A DNA stretch of 7,570 nucleotides from an uncultured Muribaculaceae bacterium. GTDB lineage: Bacteria > Bacteroidota > Bacteroidia > Bacteroidales > Muribaculaceae. The position numbers and the translations under genes were made by a program. The DNA lies in contig CAJLLX010000094.1 in NCBI GenBank assembly GCA_905207535.1, positions 1 through 7,570 on the forward strand, written 5' to 3'. Within the stretch, counting starts at the first letter, position 1. Each line of letters opens with the position of its first letter. The notes under the pieces were generated by a model, which saw only the letters and a list, made by a program, of their open reading frames with translations, was not told the DNA's origin and did no database searches. Below, piece by piece: positions 6,409 through 7,570 of this stretch.

Positions 6409-7570
6409 ATGAAGAAACTGAAACCACTAACAGCCGAAATCAGAGCAATGAAGCATATTCTATTGATATTGACCATGATGCTTGCCTCGGTAGGGGTTGC
6501 CTTCGCTGCAGCGCCCTCCGCAGGGAAAGCGATGGAAGAATCCATCGCCGACAAGGTGCATGAGGCTGAGGAGGAGACCCACGAGGAGAAACTCGACCTC
6601 AAGGAGACCATCTTCGAGCATCTTGGCGACGGCTACGGCTGGGAAGTGCCGTTCAATCATCATAAGCGCATCCCTCTGCCCGTGATAGTATGGGGCAGGG
6701 ACGGGTTGCATGTGTTCTCGTCGGTCCGTGTCACCGACGGACAGACCTACACCGATGGCAACGCCACCTTCCGCATCGCCACCGAAGGCGACTACAAGGG
6801 AAAAGTCGTTGAGATTGTCGACGGCAAGGAGTACAAGCCCTGGGACCTGTCGATCACGAAAAATGTGTGCGCCATCTTCATCGCATGCATCATAGTGATA
6901 TGGCTGCTCGTGGATCTGGCCCGCTGGCACAAGAATAATCCCTTCAAAGCACCCAGAAAGGGGAGGGGATTTGTGGAGCTGCTGGTGACCTTCATCTACG
7001 ACGGCGTGATCAAGGCCACCCTCAAGCAGAAAGCGCCCAAATTCGCGCCCTACCTGCTGACGGTGTTCTTCTTCATCTTCTTTATGAACCTCTTAGGTCT
7101 GATCGTGGTCTTCCCCGGCGGAGCCAACGTCACCGGCAACATCGCCGTGACCATGGTGCTCGCCATCATGACCTTCGTGATGACCAACTTCTTCGCCAAC
7201 AAGCACTATTGGAAAGAGATACTCTGGCCCGATGTGCCTCTGTGGCTTAAATTTCCTATCCCCATCATGCCGGTGATAGAGATCTTCGGCATGTTCACCA
7301 AACCTGCGGCGCTGACCGTGCGACTTTTTGCCAATATGATGGGAGGTCACATGATAGTGCTGGTGCTGACGCTGCTGATCTTCATCTTCAGCGCCATGGG
7401 CACAGGCATTGCGGCGGGCACTTCGGTGATTTCGGTGCTCTTCTCGGTGTTCATGTTGCTGATAGATGTGCTGGTAAGCTTCATTCAGGCGTATGTGTTC
7501 ACCATGCTGTCGACCATCTTCATCTCGCTGGCCAACGAAGAGCCCCACGAGGAGCATAAGAAGGAGGAAA
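6409..7570 (+). CDS. atpB: F1Fo ATP synthase subunit a, AtpB (3' end outside window)
   Basis: AtpB is the Fo stator subunit with the half-channels that carry ions to and from the c-ring. The frame is open from 6409 to the window end (387 residues), and its acidic, Lys/His-rich tail suggests the true end is close. Residues 14-34 (MKHILLILTMMLASVGVAFA) form a signal peptide ending AFA-AAP, followed by an extracytoplasmic domain to about 150, as in Bacteroidetes homologues. Membrane helices lie near 152-171, 212-235, 244-263, 280-300, 315-331 and 341-375. The essential arginine is Arg305 in LTVRLFANMMGGH. By eye, His314 and Asp353 occupy the E. coli Glu219 and His245 positions, a swapped acidic/His pair. 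The start could instead be the in-frame ATG at 6448, which places the signal peptide directly at the N-terminus. Confidence 0.93.
   Translation, partial: MKKLKPLTAEIRAMKHILLILTMMLASVGVAFAAAPSAGKAMEESIADKVHEAEEETHEEKLDLKETIFEHLGDGYGWEVPFNHHKRIPLPVIVWGRDGLHVFSSVRVTDGQTYTDGNATFRIATEGDYKGKVVEIVDGKEYKPWDLSITKNVCAIFIACIIVIWLLVDLARWHKNNPFKAPRKGRGFVELLVTFIYDGVIKATLKQKAPKFAPYLLTVFFFIFFMNLLGLIVVFPGGANVTGNIAVTMVLAIMTFVMTNFFANKHYWKEILWPDVPLWLKFPIPIMPVIEIFGMFTKPAALTVRLFANMMGGHMIVLVLTLLIFIFSAMGTGIAAGTSVISVLFSVFMLLIDVLVSFIQAYVFTMLSTIFISLANEEPHEEHKKEE

Overview
The window looks like chromosomal DNA from a Bacteroidales bacterium, perhaps of the Muribaculaceae type (the family is a guess). The signs are a fused NuoCD, a short ATP synthase epsilon subunit, an ATP synthase beta subunit with an insertion after the Walker A region, an AtpB with a signal peptide and long extracytoplasmic N-terminal domain, A-rich leaders instead of strong Shine-Dalgarno sites, and a TAnnTTTG-type -7 promoter box. 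All recognisable genes lie on the + strand.

Layout. Positions 1-176 hold a pyrimidine-rich stretch that may encode the C-terminus of an unrecognised protein. Positions 177-424 are a more AT-rich leader with a good -7 box (275-282) and two small hairpins. Four complex I genes follow: nuoA (425-802), nuoB (793-1404, overlapping nuoA), nuoCD (1551-3173) and nuoH (3256-4347). Seventy bases later come ATP synthase genes: atpD (4418-5923), atpC (6159-6395) and atpB (6409 or 6448 to beyond the window end). The gaps nuoB-nuoCD (146 bp), nuoCD-nuoH (82 bp) and atpD-atpC (235 bp) each contain inverted repeats. The last gap holds a 70-bp tandem duplication that gives four GAAA-loop hairpins.

How the genes work together. 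NuoA, NuoB, NuoCD and NuoH form the quinone-reducing heart of complex I: the terminal iron-sulfur cluster, the quinone cavity and the membrane anchor. AtpD, AtpC and AtpB belong to the F1Fo ATP synthase, which uses the ion gradient. No terminator or promoter is visible between nuoH and atpD, so one transcript may cover both sets (inference).

What stands out. (1) The nuo genes stop at nuoH and atpD begins where nuoI would be expected, so nuoI-nuoN must lie elsewhere, be absent, or the junction is an assembly error. (2) nuoE, nuoF and nuoG are missing from their usual place between nuoD and nuoH, as expected for a complex I that does not use NADH. (3) The hairpin array between atpD and atpC is a non-coding structure with no obvious named family. 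No defence system, mobile element, CRISPR array, tRNA or rRNA was seen.
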